From Paenibacillus sp. BJ-4 (GTDB lineage: Bacteria > Bacillota > Bacilli > Paenibacillales > Paenibacillaceae), in assembly GCF_020404765.1 (NCBI RefSeq), contig NZ_JAIVEM010000027.1, positions 186,001 to 250,000 of the forward strand: a DNA stretch of 64,000 bases, in the 5' to 3' direction. The translations under genes were made by a program, and so were the position numbers. Position 1 is the first letter of the stretch, and the number at the start of each line of letters is the position of its first letter. Below the pieces are notes generated by a model. It did no database searches. It was not told the DNA's origin and saw only the letters and a list, made by a program, of their open reading frames with translations. This document shows positions 8,048 to 16,385 of this stretch, one piece after another.

Positions 8048-8851
8048 GTGAATGAACCGGATTGGAAGCAATTGAATGCTGTCCCTTTGCCCTTACAGGA
8101 ATTCCAGCTGCAGCTGGATCAGAACAGTGTGAACGCCAAGCAATTGGAGGAGTGGAGAAAAATCCCCGTCCTGTATCAGTTGGCTTTGGAGGAATTAAAG
8201 AACAAAATCAAGCTGATTCAAACCGAATGGAAGCTGTTGGACGGTTTTAGCCCGATTGAGCATATTAAAACTCGCATCAAGGAGCCACGCAGCATCGTGG
8301 AAAAGGTTCGGCGCAAAGGGTATGAAGTTACCCTGGATAATATACTGCGGGAAATTCATGACATTGCAGGCATGCGAGTGGTATGCGCTTTTGTCAAAGA
8401 TATTTACCGTCTGATGGATCACCTCCGTACACGAGAAGACATTCGTATTCTGGAGATCAAGGACTATATTGCTCATCCCAAGCCCAACGGATATCAAAGC
8501 CTTCATGTCATTGTGGAAATTCCGCTCATCCTGTTTGAAGGTACACGCTGGATCAAGGTTGAAATTCAGCTTCGCACACTGGCTATGGATTTTTGGGCCA
8601 GCATGGAGCACATTTTGTACTATAAGTTCGATAAGAAAGTTCCTGAGCATGTCGTTAACGGATTATCCGAGGCTGCACGTGCAACCTATGAGCTGGATCA
8701 GAAAATGCTGAAGCTGCGTAGTGAAATTTTATCGCTTAGTGAGGAGCCGAATCAAGAAGAATCCTCCGAGCAGCCAACTGCTGCGGAAGCTTCTTCGAAG
8801 ACACTCTCCCTCGCCACGGATCACGCTGAATCCCGGCCGCAGACCTGCTAG
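8048..8851 (+). CDS. small alarmone synthetase (GTP pyrophosphokinase family)
   Basis: The 267-residue protein is a single-domain RelA/SpoT synthetase of the YjbM/YwaC (RelQ/RelP) type; it makes (p)ppGpp from GTP or GDP and ATP and lacks hydrolase and regulatory domains. Visible synthetase motifs are REIHDIAGMRVVCAF, KPNGYQSLHVIVE, and EIQLRTLAMDFWASMEHILY, the last holding the conserved catalytic Glu. Residues after about 225 are a Ser/Glu/Ala-rich tail, probably disordered. The GTG start follows GAGGAG by nine bases. It faces thrS tail to tail across a shared terminator, placing amino-acid starvation signalling beside a starvation-controlled tRNA synthetase, perhaps by chance. Confidence 0.93.
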   Translation: MNEPDWKQLNAVPLPLQEFQLQLDQNSVNAKQLEEWRKIPVLYQLALEELKNKIKLIQTEWKLLDGFSPIEHIKTRIKEPRSIVEKVRRKGYEVTLDNILREIHDIAGMRVVCAFVKDIYRLMDHLRTREDIRILEIKDYIAHPKPNGYQSLHVIVEIPLILFEGTRWIKVEIQLRTLAMDFWASMEHILYYKFDKKVPEHVVNGLSEAARATYELDQKMLKLRSEILSLSEEPNQEESSEQPTAAEASSKTLSLATDHAESRPQTC

Positions 8852-8879
8852 GCATGGGTGGATGCATCATATAAATAAA

Positions 8880-8920
8880 GAGCGCTCAAACCACTTTTAT
8901 CGTGGTTTGAGCGCTCTTTT
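8880..8920. terminator. bidirectional terminator between alarmone synthetase and thrS
   Basis: GAGCGCTCAAACCAC (8880-8894) pairs perfectly with GTGGTTTGAGCGCTC (8902-8916) and is flanked by A-run and T-run, so it works for both converging genes. Confidence 0.85.
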
Positions 8921-8948
8921 ACTTACTCTAAATTCATATATTCAGAGC

Positions 8949-10862
8949 TTATTGCTTCTCGCGAATCTCAGTGCTGATCTTCTCAATGATATCTGCAATG
9001 CTGAGTGATCCCAGATCACCTTCGCCCCGTTTGCGAACCGCTACAGTACCGGTTATTTTTTCATTTTCCCCGATGACGAACATATATGGAACCTTCTCCA
9101 ATTGCGCTTCACGGATTTTATAGCCAAGCTTCTCATTGCGAGTATCCACTTCGACACGCAGACCTGCTTGCAGCAGTGCTTCCTGCACCAGATTGGCAGT
9201 CTCGATATAGTTCTCGGATACAGGCAGCAGCTTCGCATGGACAGGCGCCAGCCACAATGGGAACGCACCTGTAAAATGCTCAGTCAGGATGCCCATGAAG
9301 CGGTCAATTGAACCGTAGATGGCACGGTGAATAACAACTGGACGGTGCTTCTGGTTGTCCTCGCCCACATAAGTGAGGTCGAATTTCTCAGGCATTTGGA
9401 AGTCCAATTGAATCGTTCCGCACTGCCAGCTGCGTTTGAGCGCATCGAGAATGTGGAAGTCGATTTTCGGACCGTAAAATGCTCCATCTCCCGCATTAAT
9501 ACGGTAGTTGATGCCCAGGTGGTCCAACACGTTTTGCAGAGCTTGCTCCGCTTGATCCCACAACGCTGGCTCGCCCATAAAGTCATCCGGACGTGTGGAC
9601 AACTCCACTGTAAAGTCAAAGCCAAACACACTATACATTTCGTTAATCAGCTTGATTACGTCGGTAATCTCTTGTTCGATCTGGCCTGGTGTTACAAAAA
9701 TATGTGCGTCATCTTGGCAGAATGTACGAACACGCATCATACCGTTCAACGCGCCGGACAGCTCATGACGATGCACTTGTCCAAATTCGGATATACGAAT
9801 CGGCAGGTCGCGGTAAGAATGAAGCTCATTTTTAAACACAAGCATATGCCCCGGGCAGTTCATCGGTTTCAGAGCAAATGTAGTTTCATCTACTTCGGAA
9901 AAGTACATGTTTTCCTTGTAATGCTCATAGTGCCCCGATTGCTCCCACAGACGATTGTTCATCATCAGCGGTGTGCGTACTTCTTCATAGCCATGCAGGC
10001 GTTGAATCTCACGGGAATAATCCTCCAGCGCAGTACGAACAACCATACCTTTAGGCAGGTAGAACGGCATACCCGGCGCTTCTTCGGAGAACATGAACAG
10101 CTCCAGCTCTTTACCCAGCTTGCGGTGGTCGCGTTTTTTCGCTTCTTCCAGCAGGTGCAGGTGCTCATCCAGTTGTGCTTTTTTCGGGAATGCAGTTCCG
10201 TAGATACGTTGCAGCATCTTGTTGTTGGAATCGCCCCTCCAGTATGCGCCCGCTACACTCAGCAGTTTAAAGGCTTTAATGCGGCCAGTAGATGGCAAAT
10301 GCGGGCCACGACACAGGTCAAAAAATTCGCCTTGATCATAGATCGTAATTTCTGCATCTTCCGGCAAATCACGGATCAGTTCAAGCTTCAACGGATCTTC
10401 CAGCTCTCCAAAAATACGAGTTGCTTCCTCACGGCTAACGACACGACGTGTAATCGGCAGATTTTCCTGTGCAACCTTGGTCATTTCCTTTTCGATCTTC
10501 GCCAGATCGTCAACGGACAACGGGTTTTCGATATCTATATCGTAGTAGAAGCCACTGTCAATGACCGGGCCAATTCCCAGCTTTACGTTCTTCTCACCGT
10601 AAATGCGTTTGAGGGCCTGTGCCAGCAAATGCGCTGTGCTGTGACGATAAATTTCCAGACCGTCTGCACCGTCCAGCGTAATAATTTCAAGGTCAACGTT
10701 CTGATCCAACACGGTGTTCAGATCTACAGCCTTCCCGTTCACTTTACCTGCTACTGCGTTCTTTTTCAGCCCGGAGCTGATCGAACCCGCCACGTCGGCG
10801 ATCGTTACACCCTGCTCGTACTCGCGTACGGCTCCATCCGGCAATTTCACTTGAATACTCAC
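8949..10862 (-). CDS. thrS: threonine--tRNA ligase
   Basis: ThrRS charges tRNA-Thr and edits mischarged serine. The 637-residue chain shows an N-terminal TGS domain, the second editing domain with HSTAHLLAQAL (HxxxH metal site), class II motif 2 around RHELSGALNGMMRVR, a zinc-site Cys in MNCPGHM, motif 3 with HRAIYGSIDRFMGIL, and a C-terminal anticodon-binding domain. The GTG at 10862 is preferred over the ATG at 10877, because that ATG overlaps the GGAGG which sits eight bases before the GTG. Expression is controlled by the T-box leader upstream. The family length is normal. Confidence 0.97.
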   Translation of the reverse strand: MSIQVKLPDGAVREYEQGVTIADVAGSISSGLKKNAVAGKVNGKAVDLNTVLDQNVDLEIITLDGADGLEIYRHSTAHLLAQALKRIYGEKNVKLGIGPVIDSGFYYDIDIENPLSVDDLAKIEKEMTKVAQENLPITRRVVSREEATRIFGELEDPLKLELIRDLPEDAEITIYDQGEFFDLCRGPHLPSTGRIKAFKLLSVAGAYWRGDSNNKMLQRIYGTAFPKKAQLDEHLHLLEEAKKRDHRKLGKELELFMFSEEAPGMPFYLPKGMVVRTALEDYSREIQRLHGYEEVRTPLMMNNRLWEQSGHYEHYKENMYFSEVDETTFALKPMNCPGHMLVFKNELHSYRDLPIRISEFGQVHRHELSGALNGMMRVRTFCQDDAHIFVTPGQIEQEITDVIKLINEMYSVFGFDFTVELSTRPDDFMGEPALWDQAEQALQNVLDHLGINYRINAGDGAFYGPKIDFHILDALKRSWQCGTIQLDFQMPEKFDLTYVGEDNQKHRPVVIHRAIYGSIDRFMGILTEHFTGAFPLWLAPVHAKLLPVSENYIETANLVQEALLQAGLRVEVDTRNEKLGYKIREAQLEKVPYMFVIGENEKITGTVAVRKRGEGDLGSLSIADIIEKISTEIREKQ

Positions 10863-10910
10863 GATTAAAGCCTCCATTCAAATTGTGTGCTATTTATAAA
10901 AATTGAACGC

Positions 10911-11231
10911 AAAAAAACGCCTCTCTCCCTCAAGGGACGAGTGCGTTCAGCTCGTGGTTCCACCCTAGTTCGGCCCGCTTCTGTGCATTTAATTCACATG
11001 CTCATGCACGATATGCGCAACCCTCCATTGGTATCCGTTAACGGGGATAAGTCGGTAGGCGCTTACTGATGCTCACTGCCACATTGCACAGCTACATGTT
11101 CAACGTCACGGCTACAAAGGGGTAACTTCACATGCGGATACCGGAAAAGCTCTCAGCCTTCGGCTTTTCTCTCTGAACGGTCCTTCAAGGAAATCATGTC
11201 TTTGGTCAATGCCTTGAGTATTACTATATGC
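10911..11231 (-). promoter_or_regulatory. T-box riboswitch, threonine type
   Basis: On the minus strand the conserved antiterminator sequence AGGGTGGAACCACG (complement of 10953-10966) is followed by a strong terminator stem (10916-10947) and seven T. Upstream lies a stem I region with the AGAGAGAAAAGCCGAAGGCTG pattern split over 11145-11180 and a GAAGTTACC box, where ACC is a candidate threonine specifier codon. Uncharged tRNA-Thr would stabilise the antiterminator and allow thrS transcription. Specifier assignment is from context; the class assignment is firm. Confidence 0.93.
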
Positions 11232-11237
11232 TACAGC

Positions 11238-11266
11238 ATTATAGATGAAATTTGCAGCTATTTCAA
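11238..11266 (-). promoter_or_regulatory. sigma-A promoter of the thrS T-box transcript
   Basis: On the minus strand TTGAAA (complement of 11261-11266) and a perfect TATAAT (complement of 11238-11243) are 17 bases apart, placing the transcript start just before the T-box stem I. Confidence 0.8.
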
Positions 11267-11345
11267 GAGGGTGTTTATGTAAAACGCTGTGGTATAATAC
11301 CATCTAGACGCTATCGTACAGAAAAAAGAAAGAGAGGAAGGAAAG

Positions 11346-11900
11346 ATGCCCAAAATCATTGTCACAAAAGAGCAATGGGTCCAAGAAGGAATTAAACAGT
11401 TTGAACAGGGTGGGATCGAGCAACTCGTTATCGAAAAAATGGCTGTTTCTTTAGGATGCAGTAAGAGCAGTTTTTATTGGTATTTTGAGAATCGCAACAG
11501 CTATATTAAACAGATTGTCGAGACGTGGAAGGAGCAAACGACACAGCAAGTTATGGCGGCGTCTATGGCCCATGCTACCGCAGATGAACGGATCAGAAAC
11601 TTGCTGACCCAGATGTTTGGGACGGCGAAACGGGGAGATTTCCTGTTTTATCTACGAAAGCTTTCAGCCAAGGACGAACCTTACCATTCCATTCTGAATG
11701 AAGTGGAACAAATGCGAATGGAGTTTATGAAACAGCTACTAATACAAAAGGGGATGCAGCCAGAGAAAGCCTTTCAGAGATCATGGATGTTGTACCATTA
11801 TTACTTAGGATGGTATGAGCGTCACAAGCAAGAGACGTTAGGTGACGAATCGATTCAGCAACATCTTCACATGATTTGGACGGAATGGATTTTGATCTAA
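11346..11900 (+). CDS. TetR-family transcriptional regulator
   Basis: The 184-residue protein has an N-terminal TetR helix-turn-helix (VIEKMAVSLGCSKSSFYWYFENRNSYI split around residues 28-55) and an all-helical ligand-binding C-terminal part. A purine-rich GAGGAAGG lies just before the ATG. It is followed 12 bases later by a DUF3995 gene on the same strand, the likely regulated partner, which is now broken. The ligand is unknown. Confidence 0.9.
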   Translation: MPKIIVTKEQWVQEGIKQFEQGGIEQLVIEKMAVSLGCSKSSFYWYFENRNSYIKQIVETWKEQTTQQVMAASMAHATADERIRNLLTQMFGTAKRGDFLFYLRKLSAKDEPYHSILNEVEQMRMEFMKQLLIQKGMQPEKAFQRSWMLYHYYLGWYERHKQETLGDESIQQHLHMIWTEWILI

Positions 11901-11912
11901 GGAGAGTGTTAT

Positions 11913-12340
11913 ATGTTGGAGTTTCTTACCTGGGGAGTCGGCGGAATTCTTCTTGTATTGAGCGGTTTGCATATATATTGGGTATTGGGCGGGAAACTAG
12001 GATCTAAGGCAGCGATCCCAAGCACGGAGACAGGTATGCTGTTTGAGCCATCTCGAATGGGAACGACGATTGTGGCATTTTATTAGCTTTAGCGGCTTGG
12101 TTTGTTTTTGAACTAGGGGGAGTTACACAACCGCTTTTTTTCCGTTCCTTCTATTCCTACGGAGCAGGCTTGTTATCGTGTTTATTTATTTTACGTTCTA
12201 TAGGGGATTTCAAATGGGTCGGTTTTTTCAAGAGGAAAAAGGGAACCGTCTTTGCAAAATGGGACAGCGTGCTCTACTCCCCCCTTTGTTTTCTATTGGG
12301 ATCGGCACTTTTAATCATTCTGTTTTGGCGTACGGAGTAA
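11913..12340 (+). pseudogene. DUF3995 membrane protein gene, frameshifted in a T-run
   Basis: The gene starts at ATG 11913 (GGAG upstream) with MLEFLTWGVGGILLVLSGLH and reads to TTIVAFY, then hits a TAG. One extra T in the TTTT run at 12078-12081 would restore the frame, which then continues LLALAAWFVFELGGVTQPLF and ends ALLIILFWRTE at 12340. The repaired protein has about four membrane helices and matches DUF3995, a family of unknown function often paired with TetR genes as here. Four Ts in a row is a typical slippage site, so the break could be a real mutation or an assembly error. Confidence 0.8.
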
Positions 12341-12374
12341 GCCTTGTCTCCAAAACTTTCAAACTCCGTATTCT

Positions 12375-12797
12375 TTATTCGTCGGGGTCTATACTAATTC
12401 TTTGCAGTAAGTCGATGAGAAGGTCTTCTTCCTTGTCAGATAAATTGCGGACAAGACTGACGTTGAGCTCATCCAGAATTCCTTGCAGGACAGGAGAAAA
12501 CTCTAATGCCTTGGCCGTGGGTGACAAAAGATGGGAACGACGGTCATTCGGGTCCGTCTTCCGCTCAATGTAGCCGGATTCCTCCAATTGTCTCACCGAA
12601 CGTGCTGTAGTTGCCTTGTCAAATTTGAGTTCATTCGTCAATTGTTCCTGTGTAATGCCTGGACGCTGCAAAATAAGCTTTAAAAAGCTGTGCTGGCCGC
12701 CACTGCCGATTCCGTACGGAGCCAATTTTTTGGACAATATTTTTTGATTTCGGCGCTGTAGGTGGGAAATCAACTTTCCAATCGGTTTTTTTCTCAT
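12375..12797 (-). CDS. MarR-family repressor of the adjacent exporter
   Basis: The 140-residue protein has the MarR winged helix: GITQEQLTNELKFDKATTAR as recognition region and the wing DPNDRRSHLLSPTAK. MarR proteins are dimers that release DNA on binding small phenolic or drug-like ligands. The ATG at 12797 is chosen since GAGG lies eight bases upstream. It is divergent from an MFS exporter, and the gap holds two TAGTTGC-type palindromes that are the probable binding sites for control of both genes. It converges on the DUF3995 pseudogene. Confidence 0.92.
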   Translation of the reverse strand: MRKKPIGKLISHLQRRNQKILSKKLAPYGIGSGGQHSFLKLILQRPGITQEQLTNELKFDKATTARSVRQLEESGYIERKTDPNDRRSHLLSPTAKALEFSPVLQGILDELNVSLVRNLSDKEEDLLIDLLQRISIDPDE

Positions 12798-12867
12798 CAA
12801 ATACACCTCATTGGCTTAAAAATTTCAAATCCGCAGTTGGGACCAAAGCAAAGTTTACAACAATATT

Positions 12868-12930
12868 GTTGCGCACGCAACTAATATACTGTAAACTAAA
12901 ACCGTCATTTAGTTGCATACGCAACTAAAT
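12868..12930. promoter_or_regulatory. paired MarR operators
   Basis: Site 1 is GTTGC-GCAC-GCAAC (12868-12881). Site 2 is ATTTAGTTGC (12907-12916), ATAC, and GCAACTAAAT (12921-12930), a perfect 10-bp inverted repeat. Both share the GTTGC-N4-GCAAC core and lie between the divergent MarR and MFS genes, about 39 bases centre to centre. Confidence 0.7.
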
Positions 12931-12961
12931 AGCAATGCCCAACGATGAAGAGGTGCTAATC

Positions 12962-14431
12962 ATGAGTTCAACCGCTACAACCGCTGCAACATATCAGGAA
13001 AATAGTGAAATCCAAAAGAAACGTTGGATGATTTTGATTGTATTGAATCTGTTTACGTTTATGTCCACACTGGATGGAAGCATCGTCAATATTGCTCTAC
13101 CGGTGTTGTCCCGCACATTACATTTACCCGTGGCACAGATTGAATGGGTGACAACCGCCTATTTGATGGCTATATGTACAGCCATTTTATTTTTCGGCAA
13201 GCTTGGAGATATGGTCGGTAAAATCAAAATATTCAAGATCGGTACGATCGTGTTCATTCTCGGCTCACTGTTGTGTGGTCTGAGTCCGTCGCTGCCCATG
13301 CTGCTCATTTCCCGCATCATACAGGCAATTGGAGCCTCCATGACTATGGCAAACAGCCAAGGGATCGTGACGGATATCTTTCCGTCCTATGAACGAGGCA
13401 AAGCGCTTGGCCTTATCGGAACCTTTGTTTCTCTGGGCAGTATTGCCGGGCCGAGCCTGGGCGGGATTATTGTCTCCTCGCTGGGCTGGCAGTACATTTT
13501 CTGGGTCAATGTGCCGGTGGGGTTGTTGGCTGTCCTGCTGGGTTGGAAGCTTCTGCCGAAGGACCTGATCAAGGTACAAGACAAGATCGATGTGCCCGGC
13601 AGCTTGGTGTTTGCTGTTTTTATTCTCGCTTTATTCGCCGGATTGCTGCTGGGACAGCAGGTTGGATACGAAGACACCCGTATTATCGCTTCACTAGTGG
13701 TCGCTGTGATTGCTTTTGTCGTGTTCATTCGCTTGGAAATTCGTCGTCCTGGGCCGCTGCTACAGCTCAGTTTATTCAAAAATCCGTTGTTTTCGCTCAG
13801 TATTTTGTGTGCTTTTCTCGTATTTGTCGCTAACTTCTGCTTTAACATTATTTCGCCCTTTTATGCGCAGAATATGCTGAATTTATCGCCGTTTTATGCC
13901 GGGTTCCTGCTGATGCTGTTTCCCATCTCCATGGTTATCGTGGCCCCTCTCAGCGGTGCGCTTTCCGATAAAATCGGGTCTGAACTACTCACATTTGCCG
14001 GGCTTGTGGTCATGGCAATTGCCCAGATTGGCTTGGCTCGCCTTCATGCAGGCAGTCCCGTTCCGTTCGTAGGTCTGTGGATCGCCATGCTGGGCATCGG
14101 CAGTGGTTTATTTCAATCGCCTAACAATTCGCTGATTATGTCCAAGGTCCCTCGTACGCAGCTCGGCTCAGCCGGAAGTGTCAACTCGCTGGTCCGTAAC
14201 GTTGGTATGGTGGTAGGGATCACTCTGGCCACATCTATCCTGTTTTATATCATGAGCAAAGAGGCTGGTTATCGCGTCACCGGATTAATTCCGGGGCATC
14301 CGGAAATCTTTCTGGCCGGGATGCATGTGGTTTTCATGACTTCCGCATCCATCTGTCTTGTAGGAGCCCTGCTGACCGGCTGGCGGTTGATCTGGGCTAA
14401 ACGGGCAAAGGTACAGCAGGAAAGAAGATAA
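12962..14431 (+). CDS. DHA2-family (14-TMS) MFS drug exporter
   Basis: The 489-residue protein has about 14 hydrophobic helices, the STLDGSIVNIALP motif of TMS1 (motif D1), GKLGDMVGKIKIFKIG (motif A) after TMS2 and GSIAGPSLGGI (motif C) in TMS5. These mark proton-driven multidrug efflux pumps of the DHA2 type (EmrB/QacA). The ATG at 12962 is preferred because AGAGGTG precedes it by six bases. Expression is probably controlled by the divergent MarR repressor through the palindromes at 12868-12930. The substrate cannot be read from sequence. Confidence 0.92.
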   Translation: MSSTATTAATYQENSEIQKKRWMILIVLNLFTFMSTLDGSIVNIALPVLSRTLHLPVAQIEWVTTAYLMAICTAILFFGKLGDMVGKIKIFKIGTIVFILGSLLCGLSPSLPMLLISRIIQAIGASMTMANSQGIVTDIFPSYERGKALGLIGTFVSLGSIAGPSLGGIIVSSLGWQYIFWVNVPVGLLAVLLGWKLLPKDLIKVQDKIDVPGSLVFAVFILALFAGLLLGQQVGYEDTRIIASLVVAVIAFVVFIRLEIRRPGPLLQLSLFKNPLFSLSILCAFLVFVANFCFNIISPFYAQNMLNLSPFYAGFLLMLFPISMVIVAPLSGALSDKIGSELLTFAGLVVMAIAQIGLARLHAGSPVPFVGLWIAMLGIGSGLFQSPNNSLIMSKVPRTQLGSAGSVNSLVRNVGMVVGITLATSILFYIMSKEAGYRVTGLIPGHPEIFLAGMHVVFMTSASICLVGALLTGWRLIWAKRAKVQQERR

Positions 14432-14598
14432 AGAGGTTATTTTGAAAAACCGCTTGGCTGAATCCTTCCTGCTGAATCATTATTCAAAGGATCGAAGCAG
14501 GATTCATTTGAATGGATACACACCGAGCAGAACTGTGCACCGCAAGAGGACCTCTTTTCAAGATTCCATCTTGTGGGCCACAGTTTATATGCTTGCCC

Positions 14599-15675
14599 CT
14601 ACACTTCCACTAAACGTCCGTCCTCTTTCCACGATTGCAGTATTTTTTCAAGGACCCATTGATTTTTATATCCGTCCTCGAACAATGGGGCACGATCCAC
14701 GAATTCCCCCCTTGCCAGCTTCACGAAGTCTCCATAGGCCGTATGATCATAGATTGCAGGGACAGTCCAAGTCTCGTATTCGGCATCCGGATGCTCGGAG
14801 TCACGCAGCACAATGCGGATATTTTCCCGGTTGCTGAGACTGGCGTGCAGCGAACCGAGTTCGCCGTAGATATCAACTTCGATATCGTGGCGTTTGCCAA
14901 TGGCATTTTTATGGGTGATGAATGTACCCACCGTATTATCGCCTAGAATTCCATGGAAGGAAGCGAAGTCTTCCACATCCACCTTTACAGGCAAACCTGT
15001 AGCCGGATCAGGACGCTCAGGTGTAATCGTATGGAGCAGCGCTGCGACACTTTTAAATTCTCCCACCAGAAAACGAGCCAGGTCAATAATATGTGAGGCT
15101 GTATCTCCCACAACCCCAGAGCCTGCCTTGGCTAAATTATGACGCCATGTATACGGATGTTGACGATACGGTGAGAATGCATCCATCAGATACCGGAATT
15201 GAATGTTATAGATGCTGCCCAGCTTGTGTTCATCCAGCAATTGCTTGGCATACTGGAAGGCTGCGCCGTAACGATGCTTATAATGGACCAGCAAAGGCAC
15301 CGGGTTCGCTGCATACAGCTTTTTCAACTGATCCGCTTCCTGCCACGTGAGTGTCAACGGTTTTTCTGCCAGGACGGCTTTGTGTTCTTCCAGCGCAATA
15401 CGGATAATGTCATAATGCACATCGTTCGGTGTCAGCGACAGAATCGCATCTACCTCCGGGTCACGGATTAAGGCTTCATAATCGGGATATTGCTTGGAAG
15501 CAGAAAGTTGTAATTGTTCTCCAATGTATTGAAGGCGATTTGGGTTTAGATCACTGACAGCCACAATAGAAACCCCGGAGATCGTATGCAGTGATCTAAT
15601 GTGATATTCAGCGATCAGGCCAAGACCGATGACACCCATGCGAATGAGTTTGGTTGGGGAGATGGAGATACTCAT
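14599..15675 (-). CDS. Gfo/Idh/MocA-family oxidoreductase
   Basis: The 358-residue protein starts IRMGVIGLGLIAEYHIRSLH, a Rossmann GxGxxA-type nucleotide site. It carries AEKPLTLTWQEADQL, the EKP motif with catalytic Lys, GDTASHIIDLARFLVG holding the likely catalytic His, and a C-terminal sheet domain ending in LFEDGYKNQWVLEKIL. Such enzymes oxidise sugars or inositols with NAD(P). The ATG at 15675 follows AAGGA by 11 bases; about 39 upstream codons in frame look non-coding. It is a single gene; substrate unknown. Confidence 0.9.
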   Translation of the reverse strand: MSISISPTKLIRMGVIGLGLIAEYHIRSLHTISGVSIVAVSDLNPNRLQYIGEQLQLSASKQYPDYEALIRDPEVDAILSLTPNDVHYDIIRIALEEHKAVLAEKPLTLTWQEADQLKKLYAANPVPLLVHYKHRYGAAFQYAKQLLDEHKLGSIYNIQFRYLMDAFSPYRQHPYTWRHNLAKAGSGVVGDTASHIIDLARFLVGEFKSVAALLHTITPERPDPATGLPVKVDVEDFASFHGILGDNTVGTFITHKNAIGKRHDIEVDIYGELGSLHASLSNRENIRIVLRDSEHPDAEYETWTVPAIYDHTAYGDFVKLARGEFVDRAPLFEDGYKNQWVLEKILQSWKEDGRLVEV

Positions 15676-15802
15676 ATGATCTGGATTCCTTTCTCTGCAA
15701 TTTGGCTTTATGCCTGCAGCAAATTCCTTTTTGCTATGCAGTATCACCCGTAGCCTTGCAGAATAGTCCCTATAGAAGCGATAGATATCCATAAAAATAA
15801 AT

Positions 15803-15835
15803 GGACCTGCATTCCGCTATGCGGTGTTGCAGATC
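15803..15835. terminator. terminator after the DUF350 gene
   Basis: GGACCTGCA (15803-15811) pairs with TGCAGATCC (15827-15835) and the inner CCGC/GCGG pairs. On the minus strand it is followed by ATTTATTTTT and on the plus strand by TTTTTC, so it may act both ways. Confidence 0.7.
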
Positions 15836-15867
15836 CTTTTTCACATCTTCTCTACCATGCTCACGTG

Positions 15868-16281
15868 CTACATCAAAAATGTACCCACCACAAATGACAC
15901 CCCGACAATGATCGAGCGCAGCAGTTGCGCCAGAGCTACATTGCCTTTGGCAATTTCCTCGCACACTTTGGTACGTGGAGTCAACAGATCAAAAATAATA
16001 TAGACCAAACACAGCACCACTATGCCTACGGCTGACCAAATCAGCATATCGAGCCATGAATGGCTGCTGTATGACACCATGCCCACGATAATACACAGAC
16101 CCAGCAGCTTTGCCCCCATATAGATGCCTGCCGCCTCATTGCCGCGTGCGATTTCTTGATTATCGTTATAACGTGTCAGCAAGCCGAACACAAAATAACC
16201 TACGATTAAGATGGCAAATAGGATAAGCAGGCCGATGCCTACATTGCCCAATGCGTTGCCTAAGCTGATTTGTGAGTCCAA
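15868..16281 (-). CDS. DUF350 membrane protein
   Basis: The 137-residue protein has four membrane helices arranged as two similar halves, each with a helix pair and a conserved polar stretch (TRYNDNQEIARGNEAAGIYM and TPRTKVCEEIAKGNVALAQL), the signature of DUF350 (YjfL-type). I chose the TTG at 16281, since GGAGG lies seven bases upstream; no ATG fits. The gene follows the ATP-grasp enzyme by about 100 bases. DUF350 genes are repeatedly found with glutathionylspermidine-synthase-like ATP-grasp genes in bacteria, which ties this protein to the same system. Its molecular role is unknown. Confidence 0.85.
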   Translation of the reverse strand: MDSQISLGNALGNVGIGLLILFAILIVGYFVFGLLTRYNDNQEIARGNEAAGIYMGAKLLGLCIIVGMVSYSSHSWLDMLIWSAVGIVVLCLVYIIFDLLTPRTKVCEEIAKGNVALAQLLRSIIVGVSFVVGTFLM

Positions 16282-16385
16282 TCCTCTTCCTCCTTCTAGA
16301 TACTTAACCATAGAGACATTTAAGCATATGCATACTTAATGCTATAAATAGTTATATTCTAATACTTGTTAATCACGTAAAAAGG

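Noticed and set aside
9327-10868. Open plus-strand frame of over 500 codons opposite thrS
   Set aside because: It mirrors the thrS codons exactly, has no ribosome site and gives a His/Arg/Phe-rich product typical of antisense shadows.
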